From the NCBI GenBank assembly GCA_004352715.1, contig SCFE01000002.1, positions 4,515,701 to 4,579,700 of the forward strand: a stretch of 64,000 bases of DNA, given 5' to 3'. Position 1 is the first letter of the stretch. The number at the start of each line of letters is the position of its first letter. This document shows positions 23,578 through 36,585 of the stretch, piece by piece. Origin of the DNA: Hofstenia miamia. Its lineage: Eukaryota > Xenacoelomorpha > Acoela. The position numbers and the translations under genes are program-made. Below the pieces are notes generated by a model that saw only the letters and a program-made list of their open reading frames with translations, made no database searches and was not told the DNA's origin.

Positions 23578-26003
23578 ATGTGCTACGCACCATACCAAAA
23601 TTCAACAATATAGCAAAAGATGTAAAATAGATGCGGCGACACCAATATGCTTTGGCTTTTAGAGCACGATGCCATTAAGGCGATAATGCTTTTGTCCTCC
23701 ACTACATAATCCAATGTAAAAATATGCAGTGCCATGAATTATATATATATCATATCCCATAAAACCTATTAAGGAATTGAAAAAGCTTTTTGTTTAAAAT
23801 CTTTGAGATAATGTGTAATTTAAAAACATTGAAAATACAAGCTGTATTTTTATAAAATTCACTGACGAAAAAATCAATAATTTACTTTAATGTGGCCAAG
23901 AACACTACCTTCAAAGAGCGAAGTGTAAGCTTTGCCTGCCTCAATAAGTTTTCAAAAAAAATATTTGCCTTTCTTATTGATTACGCCAGTAAACTTTGAT
24001 ATTTTTCCCACAAATGTTTGCTCAATTATAAAACTAATCGATGCGAAAATAACAAACAAACTAGCACCCAATTAAGTTCGAATGTAAATACCGTGTCTAG
24101 GAAACAACTTTTAATGCAATAACAATTTTCGGCATTTTAAGCGCATATATACTAAAAAATTCATATTGGATAAATATCTGTTCGGCTTCTGAACGAATAG
24201 GTCAGCAACTTTTGCATTAGATTTTGCATTTCGAAAATTATTCAGCTTTATACAAGATTATAAAGCTGTCCAAGCCAATATGGGAAATATCTTTCTTATA
24301 AAAAATCAGTGGCTGAAATCTTTGTTGCGTGATTTGAGAAAGGTTGATGTTTACAAGCTTAAACTTCCGCCCTTTTCAGGAAAGAGATATTCCGGCAAAG
24401 AATGATGTAATTCAAATGATGCGTTTTTTGCAATTGCTATGTAAGATATACAAGTAAGCACACATTACATATTCAAACTTGACGACAGCTAATTGCTCCC
24501 GTACAGAATATTTTGAAATTAGCCAGCGCAGAAATTCTATTGTTACAGTGTGTATTGGTAACGATATTAAAAAGAACCGTTAGTCGTTCAGGACCATCTC
24601 GTGTAACAATTACCGTGCTATATTGCACTATGTGCACAAAGAAAAATTTAACTTTTTTATGATAAAAGCAATTACACAGTAACTGGCTTCATTTTTTAAT
24701 CTTTCGAATAAAATGCGCAGGAGTTAAAGGGGAAAAATTTATACCTGAAATAAAATTATGTCTAATTCACAATAAAATTAAAAATCAGTTAACAGATGAA
24801 ATCAGTATTAATACACTCGAGGCCAAAATTCAAAAAATTTGCCGGTGAAAATCGAGCAATTCCCCTAAGCACAAAATTGCCTAGAGATTTCCAACAAATA
24901 ACAAAGGCGGAGGATCAGGTGCTAAAAGCATCGATAGCAACTAAATGATCTGTTAAAATTCGACTTTGGTATTTGGTTTAAGTGTCGTTAAAACAGAATT
25001 GAAAACACTTACAGAAAGGTCGTGTAGATTTCGTATTAGGATCCCACTCATAATCGGTCATCCCACATTTACCATGTTGGGGTTATTAATCCACTAAGTG
25101 ATACGAAAGTTTACAGTTTAAAACTCCAATTAAAAGAAAAGGTAGTAAAATGAATATCACGGCTAAATTCCTAAATACTAACAATATAACCGTGAAGCCG
25201 CACAGCGGATTATTAAGCAATTTCGCACGAAACGAGACAACCAATCAATAGCAAGCAATAATTTGGAACTAATGCGTGCGCATCTGGCTTAAAATAACAA
25301 TTTACAAACAAAGATTTTAAAAATCTATAATGAAGCTTATAATTTCTAGACATTATACTTGGAAAGTATTTTAAACACTTCTGAACAATCACTTGACGCC
25401 AAAATGGAATTAAATTTAATGGTTTGCCAATGTCAATGGATGTCTTAAAGACTGTATGCAACAGTCTTATTATCAATTGAATATAATTGTAAAAAATTGA
25501 TAACAATTTTCGCCCCTATTATAATATTTGAAATAAATTAACTCAATTTAAAATATGTAATATTGTGATATCTAAATAAAAATTTCGATAGCAATAAATC
25601 ATTGGCTTAATTCTGTAAACAATAATTAAAAAATAACCATAAAATTTGAACAAGCTACAAATTTCTTATTTTTCTCAAGCAAATTAAGATATAGCTCCAC
25701 ATACATTGTTACGATAATTAGTGCCTATTAAGGTTCTCCGAAACCAGAATGGAATTGGTCTCAATCATATTTAGTACCATTTGACTTGGTCCAATCTTGT
25801 AACATATAAATACCATAACATTTTCTAGCCTTTTAGCCGAATGACATACCTTAAATATTAAACTCATTTATGTGCTCCCAGTCCCATTTAAATTATAGTA
25901 AATTTTATTGGACTGAATAGTCACACAGAACCCTAGCACCTATTACATGATACCATTGCTTAAGAAAGCATTAAAAATTCACAGACTTGGAAATAATAAG
26001 TCC

Positions 26004-26004
<1 letters not shown>
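23578..26004. other. Anonymous AT-rich sequence
   Basis: No gene or defined element is seen. The 97-residue minus-strand frame at 25213-25506 has no recognisable domain. Confidence 0.4.
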
Positions 26005-26034
<30 letters not shown>

Positions 26035-26113
26035 NNNNNNNNNNNNNNNNNNNNNNNNNNNNNNNNNNNNNNNNNNNNNNNNNNNNNNNNNNNNNNNNNN
26101 NNNNNNNNNNNNN

Positions 26114-26146
<33 letters not shown>
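26005..26146. repeat. (TA)n microsatellite containing N-gap
   Basis: TA repeats at 26005-26034 and 26115-26146 flank an N-gap at 26035-26113. The array probably stopped the assembly, so its true length is unknown. Confidence 0.95.
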
Positions 26147-26148
<2 letters not shown>

Positions 26149-26766
26149 GACGGCATTTCAAAAATTAAATAGTAAATGGGACTATTTGACTCATGGGGAA
26201 GATTCATGTCTAAAATGTGGAATTGACATATATTTATATGCTTTGAACTTTAATATAAATAAATGACCTATATCTTCTCGTAAGTTAATAGAAACATATT
26301 GAGGCCTAATTTATTTATCATTACAAATAATTGAACAACTATAAAACGTGAATAAAACCACATAACTCTCGTCTTAAAAGATGTTCAGGCTCAATCTTGC
26401 ATTTATGTACTACTATACAATGTTAAATTTTTAACAGAAGGTAAAAATATTTCTTAGAAAATATAAAAATGAACACAATCTACCTAATTCTAATACTATT
26501 TATTATTCCTTAAACAATAACAGCAATAGCTGTTATAACATGCACATACAGTAGCACACAAATAAATTGTAGCAGTGAAGTGAATTATTAACGTATGCAG
26601 ACTAAAGCATCACAATGCTTTCCAAACAAATGTTTTTTCAACTAATTTTTCTCTAATTTGTAAAACCAATAAATTTAAAGAGACTTTTTGAAAATTTATC
26701 GAAGATCACTTCGGTGCACCCCGAAGCAGCTGACAAAACATTTTGTATACGAATAGGCTAAAAAAT

Positions 26767-26791
26767 AATATATATATATATATATATATAT
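26767..26791. repeat. (TA)n microsatellite
   Basis: Alternating TA, about 25 bp. Confidence 0.95.
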
Positions 26792-28028
26792 TAGAAATAG
26801 TGAAATGTGAAAATTTATTAAATTTTCTTATAACTAAAACTTTAAATAGATATTTCTCCATAATCTGTATTTTTGATTCGATCAAATCATGAACTTAAAA
26901 ATTACGTGGTTTTTATGAATTGCCTTATATTATTTAAACATAATTTGCTAAAATGTAAATGAAAATAAAATATTTTAGTGAAAAGAGATGCTGAAGCTTA
27001 GAGATTCTTTGTCTTGATCACTTAAGTAATTAGCTACATCGAAAATCAGTCTGTGGAAAAGGTGTTTTTGATGTCTCACTTTAGTTTACTGTACTAGAAC
27101 TCGAAAGGCCACAAGTAGGCTTTAATCTAAAGTCCTAATTGTGTTCTTGTATTTCCAAAGATTAGAGCTACATAGCAATTCACGAAGGAGAACTTTCAAT
27201 ACCTATTTTCTCTAAAGAATGTTTAATCTCAGTTCATTGAAAATTGTATCCGCTAAAATCTTATGATAATACCAATTTTCTTTGAAAAATTAAAAAATCA
27301 TCAAACACTAAATTTCTAAGTAGTCCTAAATTATACAGTTCCGCCAAAACCCTGAAAATCAATGCTGGAGAATTTTCATAAAATTTATTGTTAACAACCT
27401 GGGTTTCGATGATGTTACTACTACAAAATTTTTAGAATCTTTTTTAAAAAGAGATCAACGAAACATAAGCTCGAAAGAGGTAGAAAACCTCTTTAGTTCC
27501 TGGCTATTTTCCTGGGAAGTAGAGAACTTCGATTAAATCCAAATAAATTGCCTAGTCAGTAATTAAAGAGGAGTTGATGTGACTCTAGAGGAAACAAATG
27601 GTTAGTTATAAAGTTATTTAGACGATTATGATGCCGGAAAATGCTGTTATAATTAGCAGGAGTTGAGAGAATTTTGCAAGCGGTGACTATGATATTGAAA
27701 TTGATAAATTTCAATCCTTTATCAATAACACTCTCAGCTGAATGGTTTAGACATCAAATATAAACGAACATAAATTGAAAGAAACAGAACATTTTAGAAT
27801 CTTGAAACTCACACTTCTGAAAGCTAGAAAAATATTTCTCATAAAAACAAAACATTACTTAAAAATAACTCGGGATTCTACTGATTGATGAAAAAATTAA
27901 ACACAGACGAGTTAGATCAGTAGTATAAGTGATTATATATTTTACCTTACATGTATGCATTGAAAATCAAACTTTTTGCTATTTTCTACTTATATTTGAT
28001 GGAATTTAGACAAAGAAAAACGCGTCGC

Positions 28029-28051
28029 ATATATATATATATATATATATA
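28029..28051. repeat. (TA)n microsatellite
   Basis: Alternating AT, about 23 bp. Confidence 0.95.
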
Positions 28052-29044
28052 AATGTTTGCATATCCGCATTAAAAATGAAATGTTAATTGATAATTTAAA
28101 ATTCAGTTCTCAAACATAACTCCATAATGCATGTGATTTAGGTATTGATTTTACGCCAATTCCAAATGCTTGCATTACTTATTAATCATTGTTTATTTAT
28201 TGAATTTTTATCACCTCGCCACTCAGGAATTCCCTCCTGAAATTCAAAGATACAATATAATTACAAAGGAAAACCACCAATTCTTCTTAGATAAAGATTT
28301 ATAAATTACCAGATATTAGTACATAAGATGTTTAATAAATTTGTATAGTCTGTTCCTAATATATGAGGCATAAAGACCAGCTGCACTCATTGTATTTAAT
28401 AATTTACATTATGTTTATTAATTATCCGTAATTCAACTTAACCTTGCTGCGAGACAGGTGTTTTGGTAATATCTACTGCATCTTCGAGGAGAGCGTATAC
28501 ATTGAAATCTTATATTTACTTAGTTGGCCACTTTATCACCTCACTAATTTTAACAAACTTTAAGCACTAATTTAATGTCGAAAAAATCTAAATCCGATAA
28601 ATGGCATTGTATGTTTTTATCCTTTTGCAAATGCATTTTTTTGGAAGCAGTTGACTTCCTAATCCTGCAATTGGGATTCGGATCGCAAGCCACAAAAAGT
28701 AAATCGGAAGCTCATGTTTAAATAATGCACACTATTTAATTAGCTTGTGTGCACTTTGTAAAAAATGATTCAGTCGGATCATGCTTTGTTTCTTATATAT
28801 ATATATACAAACTCGCTCTAGTTAATCTTTAATGTGAATAACAGTTTTTAATTGGTGTGATTATTAAAATCTTCCTAAACAATTATAAAATCAGAACATC
28901 AGAACACATGTATAAGAAAAACTAATTATTTAACTAAACCAGTACATTAAAGTCCGTTAATCTTCTTACTTCAATACGCATACTTTGAATTTAAAACCAA
29001 TGTTCACATTTCATATCTAGCGGATTTATACTTTAGATATGTAC

Positions 29045-29070
29045 ATATATATATATATATATATATATAA
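29045..29070. repeat. (TA)n microsatellite
   Basis: Alternating AT, about 26 bp, only 120 bp from the next array. Confidence 0.95.
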
Positions 29071-29189
29071 ATATGGTTGGAGGGATTTTGTATATATTTA
29101 TTAACAGAGGTCTCATATTTGCTAAGCATGAAAAATTGCGAGAACACAATGTTTTGTCAAAACCCATATAGAGAGTGCCAATTTGTATG

Positions 29190-29190
<1 letters not shown>

Positions 29191-29232
<42 letters not shown>
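29191..29232. repeat. (TA)n microsatellite
   Basis: Alternating TA for 42 bp. Confidence 0.95.
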
Positions 29233-29234
<2 letters not shown>

Positions 29235-30396
29235 GTTGCAACTCCTTAAGATGAAGATGCATTCCTAAAGCGATTATTTTAGATCAACGATTGCTAAAAA
29301 TTTTGAGCCCAAAATAAAAGCATAGAAATTCAAAAATTGTCGGTAAGGAAATGAATTCATCATTAGCTAATACTTACATCAATTCTTAACAAAATTTAGA
29401 TCAAACAAATTAACTCTCAAGAAAATCTTTAAAAATCTATATTAGTTCTCAAAACACATCTAAAGGAGTTCGTCATTTACTCGTCCGAATGGCATAATTG
29501 AAAAGCGATAAAGACTACAGCAGCAAATCACACCTTTGAAATTGGAATTTGTGCATAGCGGCTAACACAGTACAAATATAAATAAAAGAGGTGTAATATC
29601 GACGGATAATGGCATCATGTTATTTACAAGAACATTGATATACTGGAATTATTTAATAAATAAGATTGAATTGAAGATTAAAATTAGATTGATTGTTAGA
29701 CTATTATCAATAATTGAAAACATGTCACATTTTTTACAGACGCAATTTAATTTTGAATGCATTATGAAGATTATCAAAATCCGCTGAGAGCTAGAAATAT
29801 TTGAGAAGTGGGATATGACCAGTTTTTAATCATAATTTACAACTAACTGGCCTTACTTGCTCAGTAATTTTCAATTAACAGCAGATATAAACGACTTAAC
29901 AAACTTAATGCAGTCATAATTCCGATGTTTTCAAGCATAGTGATTTTCAGCTACAACCATTTAGTAAATTTCTTGTTTGTGACAGTGTTATTTCTTGCTA
30001 AATTCCTATAGATGCACTCCATTTTTTGAGAATTAGTACATTTTACTAAAAGGCTGATTTGTTATCTAATTGAAGGGCTTTTGAATTTAAAAGAGAAATA
30101 GACGTCTAGATACGCTTCTATATTCCATTCACTGGCTGCTGTATATTGGTTGAATATATTTCCAAGGGTTCAAGATGAGTATTTTTGAGCGCCAGAACTA
30201 AAAACTGTCAACTGAAAACCAAACATATGATTGTTTCAAGTCGCTATGTATAACATGCTCAAACTAACACCTTAGCAAAAAGGAAAATGTAATTAAGGAA
30301 ATTGAATGGTCCGCATTGATAAAATCCCAAGATTGATCTCAAAGCGTCAAGAGCGACGATCTAGTTTTGTGTAGAAGTTGTATTACACACACACTT

Positions 30397-30451
<55 letters not shown>
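30397..30451. repeat. (TA)n microsatellite, interrupted
   Basis: Two TA runs are separated by one extra T, about 55 bp in total. This is the longest uninterrupted-by-gap array in the window. Confidence 0.95.
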
Positions 30452-30453
<2 letters not shown>

Positions 30454-31314
30454 TTGCAGAGTTTACACCATTACTGAATCCCGTTTCTTCATCACTGAAA
30501 ACTCTAGACTTTCTGGAAAAGTTGTTTTCCACTTGCCTAACCTAAGGAATTCATATGATCTTTGAGAAGTCTTATTTTCTATCCTGTAAAAATAATTTTG
30601 GGCTGATTGTCGCATTGGCATTTGTGAAATAGTAAAATATTTGGAGTTTGATATTGGAAGTGATGAAAATTTCAAAACATATTCTTTATAGTAGAAGTCG
30701 CGTATTGCACATGCATAAGCCAATTGTAAAAGTTCATGGAGTTCAACACATAGAAAGCAATATGGAAATAGCATTCAAAATCATATAAGAACCTTGCAAC
30801 AAAAATTATATCATAGAAGGACATAAACGGGGCCTTCTATTTGAATATCATTCAAACATTATTTACTACATCTTGAACTAAATAAAATTAATCATTTTCG
30901 TATGTGTTAAACTTTCAGAATATTTAATCAATATTCTGATAAAATCTTCAATGACTAAGAGTTGTTTTCAGTTCAAGCTAAATTTTGACCCCACGGCTGT
31001 TCTAGGGTTATATGATTTTCTAAATAATGCCTACGCTTCCATGATTATGCTTATGGTAAATTAAAAAAAATCGTGGAATATCAGGGTCTTTTAATAATTG
31101 CTTAAAATTTTATTAGGGTTGGAAAGAGTGTATTGTCAAACTTGACCCCGGTGAATCTAATGTTAATGTTATGTAATAAGCCATGTAATACACACTCACT
31201 TTTATTAAAACTCTATTTGATGTATGTGTAATAAATTTATTATTATGTTCGAAATTACTTCCAACTATTTTCAAATTTTATGTTGATAAAGGTTACCTTT
31301 AAATTTAAATGTCT

Positions 31315-31544
31315 CAGGGGCGTACCCAGGATTTTCTGACGAGGGGGACATCATCATCATTACCCAATGCGCGAAATTTTTTGAAAATATTGAAAAAAAT
31401 AGACCCTAAAAATGCATTTCACGATCCTAGATTTTAAATTTTTCAATTTTTTACGAACAATTTTTTTATTTACCCAGTCAAAATTAAATTTGGAAACCTG
31501 ACGGGGGGGGGCATTCCACCATGTCCCCCCTGGGTACGCCACTG
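31315..31544. mobile_element. hAT-type MITE with perfect 8-bp TSD
   Basis: The 230-bp element has ends CAGGGGCGTACCCAGG (left) and, reading inward from the right, CAGTGGCGTACCCAGG, inverted repeats differing at one base. The 8-mer AAATGTCT lies directly outside both ends (31307-31314 and 31545-31552), an exact 8-bp target duplication diagnostic of hAT transposition. The interior is AT-rich and non-coding, with G/C homopolymer runs next to the termini. The minus-strand open frame 31360-31542 is element sequence, not a gene. Related degenerate copies lie at 3182-3345 and 796-864. Confidence 0.9.
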
Positions 31545-31552
31545 AAATGTCT

Positions 31553-32134
31553 GATCATCATCTTACCCTAATACTATAAACACGAGTTGATTTTAGTTCT
31601 TTTGTGTAGACTTAAACTAGCAGGCATGCTTAATTAAAGTTTTAGTAAGAAAATAGTTGGTTTCGAAATGTTTACAAACACTTCACAGAGCTTTTATGCG
31701 CAATCTGTAATTGGCGTTATTTTAAATGTAGAATAGTACAAATCAAATTTTAAATTTGGAGCACGCAGTAAAAATTCAATAATATCTCATTCGAAATTAA
31801 TTTCATCAAACGCAACGACTAGCATAGTTCTCTGAATAATTAAGATTCCAGTCGACATTTAGTGGAGGAGAAAACACAAATTTGCTTACGTAGTAAAACA
31901 GAAATAATTATTATTAATGTGAAGATAATTCTCTATTGCAATTAAAAAATGACTTGATTTAATGGGTATTTTTTCTCGAGGAAATCTGGAGTGCTTGAAA
32001 GTTCAGCCATTTTTACTATAAAATCTAAATTAGAAAAAATGCTGATCTTGTTAAGTTATTTGAGGACTTTCATATCGCGTTTCGATTTTGACATTTACAC
32101 ACATTAATGTAATTTCGTTTTAAAAACACAACGC

Positions 32135-32136
<2 letters not shown>
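31553..32136. other. Anonymous AT-rich sequence
   Basis: Nothing recognised. Confidence 0.4.
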
Positions 32137-32170
<34 letters not shown>

Positions 32171-32763
32171 NNNNNNNNNNNNNNNNNNNNNNNNNNNNNN
32201 NNNNNNNNNNNNNNNNNNNNNNNNNNNNNNNNNNNNNNNNNNNNNNNNNNNNNNNNNNNNNNNNNNNNNNNNNNNNNNNNNNNNNNNNNNNNNNNNNNNN
32301 NNNNNNNNNNNNNNNNNNNNNNNNNNNNNNNNNNNNNNNNNNNNNNNNNNNNNNNNNNNNNNNNNNNNNNNNNNNNNNNNNNNNNNNNNNNNNNNNNNNN
32401 NNNNNNNNNNNNNNNNNNNNNNNNNNNNNNNNNNNNNNNNNNNNNNNNNNNNNNNNNNNNNNNNNNNNNNNNNNNNNNNNNNNNNNNNNNNNNNNNNNNN
32501 NNNNNNNNNNNNNNNNNNNNNNNNNNNNNNNNNNNNNNNNNNNNNNNNNNNNNNNNNNNNNNNNNNNNNNNNNNNNNNNNNNNNNNNNNNNNNNNNNNNN
32601 NNNNNNNNNNNNNNNNNNNNNNNNNNNNNNNNNNNNNNNNNNNNNNNNNNNNNNNNNNNNNNNNNNNNNNNNNNNNNNNNNNNNNNNNNNNNNNNNNNNN
32701 NNNNNNNNNNNNNNNNNNNNNNNNNNNNNNNNNNNNNNNNNNNNNNNNNNNNNNNNNNNNNNN

Positions 32764-32799
<36 letters not shown>

Positions 32800-32800
32800 T
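32137..32800. repeat. (TA)n microsatellite containing 593-bp N-gap
   Basis: TA repeats run up to 32169 and again from 32764, with N at 32171-32763. The apparent 267-residue minus-strand frame through the gap is an artefact of the N run. Confidence 0.95.
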
Positions 32801-34560
32801 TTACGGATGTCTTCTAATAAACTTAGCTCCAGAAGGAATAAATAATCGTCAACCAGTGAATTACAAACTACAAGTGCAAACGATAATTGATAATTAGCAG
32901 AAATCACAATAAACGAAAGTATTGATAAAAGTGCGGTCAAGCCTCACAAAAAATAAATTGAGTAAAGTTTACTAATAATTCGTAGTAATAAAATAATTCT
33001 GATTTGGATGCTAACATTTGAATTTTCGCACTGTTATCAAAAGTGTACTACAACTCCCAACTCAATTTCATTTTTGCGATAGTTAATCCTGTCTTTCTCC
33101 AGATGCTATTATACTCTTCAATAAAATTTGCAATAAAACAAGAGTGATTGATTACCTATATTATCTTTATACTGAATAAACTACTCATTTCTGTTTGAAT
33201 TTCACACTTAATTCATGGAAAAGAGGATTTGCAGCTAAAAACGATATTACAAATGATTATAATTTTTTTACTTTATTGTCACTCGTTTTATAAAATACCA
33301 TATTCTCTAAACTAAAAACACAAAGTTTAAGTGATGTTTACAACTTTCATTCTATAACAATGAAAATATGGAGAAATACCGCCCATGCTTTTAAAATATT
33401 CGAAGATATAAAAATTATTCTGGAGAGTCTTACAACTTAGGCTCTAAAGCGTATTGCTAAATTAATGTTGGTGTAAATTGAAAGCCTTAAAAACAGCACA
33501 ACAAACTACCAATTTGTAACTAAATACCATCCATCACAGTCTTCTAAAATAAGGTCGCGATCTAAACTTAATAATTGATAACAGCAGGAGATGTAAATCA
33601 ATTGCTTATCACGCGTACATAGACATTACTGTGGGCGCATTAATTTAATGAAGAAATTCCACATTTCTTACCAGGTATTTAATAGATTACTAAGCAGCTT
33701 AATACTTTAAAATATCGTGGGTCGATCATAAAATGTTAAAATTAGGTGAAAGCAATTTTGCGTGACGCTCTACCACTTTCCGGATGTTCAGAAATATATC
33801 ACGATAACGTGTTGCGAAAGATAACTTAGACATTCCTACTAAAGAGTACTCATCAATAACTGATTTTAAATAAGGCTGCATTTCAAGTCAAAGATAATGT
33901 TTACACAAAGGGTCTGAATTTGAAAAGACTTTAGTTACTTGCTTCCAGAATCCGGTAATTAGATTAAAAAGCAAATTTCTGTTATCTGGAAGGTATTATT
34001 GTTCACACTAACCCTATTGGTAATTGATGACTCTTGGAAGTTATAGGACTTAAGAAAAAAGTCCCTAATATTCATTACCTTTTCACCAACTACAAATGTA
34101 CTTGTCAAAAAGTTTCTAGGTAACAGTGACTATAAGTTTGAAGTTCAATTTGCGAAAAGATTTGGTACATTTGTAGAAAGTCTCAAGTAAATTAAGATGG
34201 AATTTCAAACCAAGACATTGAGTGGAAATTTTCTGTTGAAATTGCTTTCCATTTTTCGCTACTTACAGTAACAAATTCAAATTTTATAAGCAAAATGCCC
34301 ATCAATTTCATTTAACTTCGAAGTATTTAATTTGTCGATAAGTGGTTTTTAATAAAATTTGTGAGCCTTCGTGCTCGAAATTAATTTTCATTGATTGTGG
34401 TAAATCTAGCACGATGTGTAATCAATCTCGAAGAGGCCATTCCACAAGTCATCACGTAAAACACAGCCTCATTGTCTAAGATTAACTAATAATGAGTTCA
34501 ATGCAACATGCTTTATGGTACTTCTTCAACTTGTAAATAGTGAACTTTCAGCCTCAGCAA
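32801..34560. other. Anonymous AT-rich sequence
   Basis: Nothing recognised on either strand. Confidence 0.4.
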
Positions 34561-34564
34561 ACGT

Positions 34565-34589
34565 CCCCCCAACCCACCCCCACCCCCCC
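34565..34589 (-). other. Strong G-quadruplex motif
   Basis: On the minus strand the sequence is G7-T-G5-T-G3-TT-G6, four G-runs of three or more with loops of one or two bases. It is an isolated 25-bp island in very AT-rich DNA. Whether it folds or acts in vivo is unknown. Confidence 0.85.
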
Positions 34590-34729
34590 TTCATAATCAA
34601 CTTTAGTAATCAACAAAAGTAAAGTTATATTTTAGGATTTTTCATATAATAGAAGTCAATCCTAGATATCATACAATAATCATTAGATTCATATATGTAC
34701 ATAAGTTAGAAAATGCATACAATACAGGG

Positions 34730-35092
34730 TTGGCTGAAAAAACATTTGCTGTTCTACATATGTTCAAACGTGTTTTAGACACTGTTTTAAAACATTATTT
34801 TTTTTCAAATGTTTTTTTTTCGAGTTTACTTGCAAGGATTTTTCAATATTGGAAAATGATTAGGCAAGAAAGGCATGAAAAACTAAAAAAACGCTTTCCA
34901 AACACTAGAAGAATACAAGTCTAAGGTACTAATTTCCTTAGCAGAAGAGTTGGAATAACTAGTGCAAGTTCTGTTATTAGCTTAGAGCGAGTTTTCAGCA
35001 GCATGGAAATTATTAATGAGAGTCAAGGAACATCCTCAAAAACGAAAAATTGGGAGAAACTTACATTCTATCCTCAATTGTTATCCAAATAA
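34730..35092 (+). pseudogene. Possible hAT transposase C-terminal relic
   Basis: A single frame of 121 codons is interrupted by one stop (34922-34924). After the stop the frame reads SVISLERVFSSMEIIN and ends WEKLTFYPQLLSK. The order S-x(2)-ERxFS-x-M-x-I-I followed by an L-rich tail is the signature of the hAT C-terminal dimerisation region (SxxxERxFSxMxxI). The N-terminal part is Phe- and Lys-rich and not recognised, and I could not find termini or the DDE-like residues upstream. Low complexity of the region leaves a real chance of coincidence. Confidence 0.35.
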
Positions 35093-36585
35093 TTTGTATA
35101 ATGATAATCAATTTTGAAAAAAATACATTTTTGAATAAAAACATGTTTCAAATGAACAAAACTTTTTTCAAAGGTGTCTACTTTTTTTTAGCCCTCTACA
35201 ATGTCCACAGTAATGCCTTCAGCAGTGTAAGTGCAAAATTTGCTAAATACAATATTAAATTTAAGGATTAATATAGAAAAACAATTTTGAATTAAACTAA
35301 GAAAGTTCAAAATTATCTCGAAAGATGGCGCAAAAAATCATATTTATCACGCTAATACTGCTTATTAAGTAGGATCTGATGAACTTTATTAAGTAAATGT
35401 TGAAATTTGGTATTCAAAAAATACCAACTTTACCTTTCATAAACAAGTTGATACTCGATATTTGCATAGCTAAATTTATTATTCTTTCAAAAGATTTCCT
35501 GGTTCCACCTTCCTTGAGTCATAATTTGTTCTTATTTATTAAAGGTCTGAGACATTGGCTGAAGACCATATCATTCTTGTCCTTATTTCATTTCTGAATA
35601 AAATTTGCTTTGTCATATATGGATTAAGCAGTAATTAATGGAATGCCTGGGAGCATTGTACATATTGATCTTCCGTTTTTGCAGTTTTGTCGATATTTCT
35701 TTTAAATGAAAGATTTTAAAGATTTTTTATAGTTTTGAATCAAAATCCATGAATAATTGATTGATACAAGATAGACTAGAAAGCTACCAAAAAGCAAACT
35801 GAAAACGAATGGAATTAAGATCAATGGCAATGAAAAGAATGACAATCAAAGAGTATGGACAAGCTTGTTTTCCCGTGGTTGAAATTTCTATATGACATCC
35901 TTTATGTGGTTTTGCATTTCCATTTCTAGTGTTATTTTTTAGCATAAAGGTTGATGCACTGTCTTGTAAAACCATAACAAATATACAGTAAATTACATTA
36001 ATTTTTTAATTAGTAATCAGAAATATTACAGTGTGTTAACCAAACACCCATGCAATTTTTCATATTCATATGGTATTGAGGGATTATCTGTAGCGATCTA
36101 TAAAATTACTGCCGTTTATGGACAAAATATAATCACATATCTGTAGTTTTATAAAATTATAATTAAAATTACAAAGTATGTTCTTTGCCAACAACAATGT
36201 GGGATTAACAACACAATAGTGAATATGCACGAGTATCCAATGTTACAAATGAGATAACTGTTGATACGTCATACACAAATCGCCCTAAAAGTTAAAAATG
36301 CCCCCAATATCTCTTCAACTACAAGTGAACCATTTGCTGTTTAAAGATTTGCTAAATACAAAATATGACGCAAATACCTTCAACTGCCTATCACATTATT
36401 CTCCCCATTCATTAAAACGTGAATTTTCAGATTATCGAAAACTTTTAATCACAGTTAAATTTCATGATAAAGGACATCCTTTTCTTTTTCTGTTCAAACT
36501 TTGAATGTTGCTTTTATTTTCTTTACTAAACTTAGTGACAATAACTCTCATTGTTATTTTATTATTACTCCTACTATTATTATTA
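35093..36585. other. Anonymous AT-rich sequence
   Basis: No gene or defined repeat is recognised. Confidence 0.4.

Larger units (their letters stand above)
26147..31306. other. Anonymous AT-rich block dense in TA arrays
   Basis: No gene is recognised. The block contains at least six separate (TA)n arrays. The 103-residue minus-strand frame at 30463-30774 has splice-like signals but no recognisable domain, and it is discussed among the rejected items. Confidence 0.4.

Noticed and set aside
26700-26760. Small hairpin CTTCGG...CCGAAG considered as a structured RNA
   Set aside because: The stem is only about six base pairs with no surrounding conserved element.
30463-30774. 103-residue minus-strand frame with a TTATTTTTACAG acceptor-like site at 30583 and GT sites near 30468
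   Set aside because: Only a phase-2 reading is open, which cannot directly follow the phase-1 Ig exon. It has no domain, no sequence pattern that I recognise, and borders a TA array. A real exon of another gene is possible but unsupported.
32137-32940. 267-residue frame through an N-run
   Set aside because: Open only because N translates to X and TA repeats translate to an IY alternation. The same applies to the long frames at 61763-62617 and the frames at 25947-26207.
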